A DNA stretch of 6,115 nucleotides from CAZIRO01 sp964541595 (lineage in GTDB: Bacteria; Acidobacteriota; HRBIN11), in assembly GCA_964541595.1 (NCBI GenBank), contig CAZIRO010000163.1:1-6115 (forward strand). The letters are read 5' to 3'. Under the pieces are notes generated by a model. That model was not told the DNA's origin and did no database searches. It saw only the letters and a program-made list of their open reading frames with translations. The first letter of the stretch is position 1; every line of letters begins with the position of its first letter. The translations under genes and the position numbers were made by a program. Positions 6,056 through 6,115 of the stretch are shown here, in pieces.

Positions 6056-6115
6056 ATGGATTGCACGGCCAAGTGGTGGACGATGCAGCACCTGCGACGT
6101 GTGGTCCGCGCAATC
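6056..6115 (+). CDS. Start of a further gene, unidentified (partial)
   Basis: ATG 6056 opens a frame that stays open to the right edge (20 codons, MDCTAKWWTMQHLRRVVRAI). GGAG at 6046-6049, inside the end of the glycosyltransferase gene, lies 6 bases upstream, and the gap from the previous stop is only 3 bases. Both support a real, coupled start. A second in-frame ATG is at 6083. The fragment is too short and non-specific to name. A second glycosyltransferase or another polysaccharide gene would fit the neighbour, but that is inference. Confidence 0.5.
   Translation, partial: MDCTAKWWTMQHLRRVVRAI

Overview
The window (about 6.1 kb, GC-rich apart from one AT-rich repeat) is a stretch of bacterial chromosome with every supported gene on the plus strand. 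The left third is part of a respiratory complex I (NADH:quinone oxidoreductase, nuo) cluster. It holds the C-terminal end of nuoC, a complete nuoI whose start overlaps the nuoC stop in an ATGA, and a complete nuoD. The order C-I-D is unusual, because nuoI normally lies near nuoH and nuoJ.

After nuoD come two small envelope proteins of unknown function: a one-helix membrane-anchored protein (1945-2322) and a secreted or periplasmic protein with a signal peptide (2403-2789). A DUF4416-family protein (2796-3356) starts six bases after the second of these. A BtuC/FecCD-type ABC permease (3326-4324) overlaps its end. None of the permease's usual partners (periplasmic binding protein, ATPase) is inside the window.

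The permease is followed by a 107-base intergenic stretch with a striking AT-rich, heptamer-periodic inverted repeat (about 4336-4405). It looks like a member of an interspersed intergenic repeat family and is the most unusual non-coding structure here. Beyond it lie a four-helix membrane protein of unknown function (4432-4908), a GT4-family glycosyltransferase (best start GTG 4934, ends 6052), and the first 20 codons of a further gene that runs off the right edge.

The window suggests a respiring, didermic or envelope-rich bacterium. The unfused NuoD with HRC at the HRG position, a DUF4416 protein and heptamer intergenic repeats would fit the Bacteroidota/FCB side of the tree or one of the uncultured candidate phyla, but this is a weak inference. 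Close spacing and overlaps suggest co-transcription in blocks: nuoC-I-D with perhaps the two small genes, then DUF4416-permease, then membrane protein-glycosyltransferase-next gene. I see no convincing promoter, no CRISPR array, no RNA gene and no insertion sequence. I do not see a clearly new defence or biosynthetic system; most of the novelty lies in the gene order, the unknown small envelope genes and the heptamer repeat.
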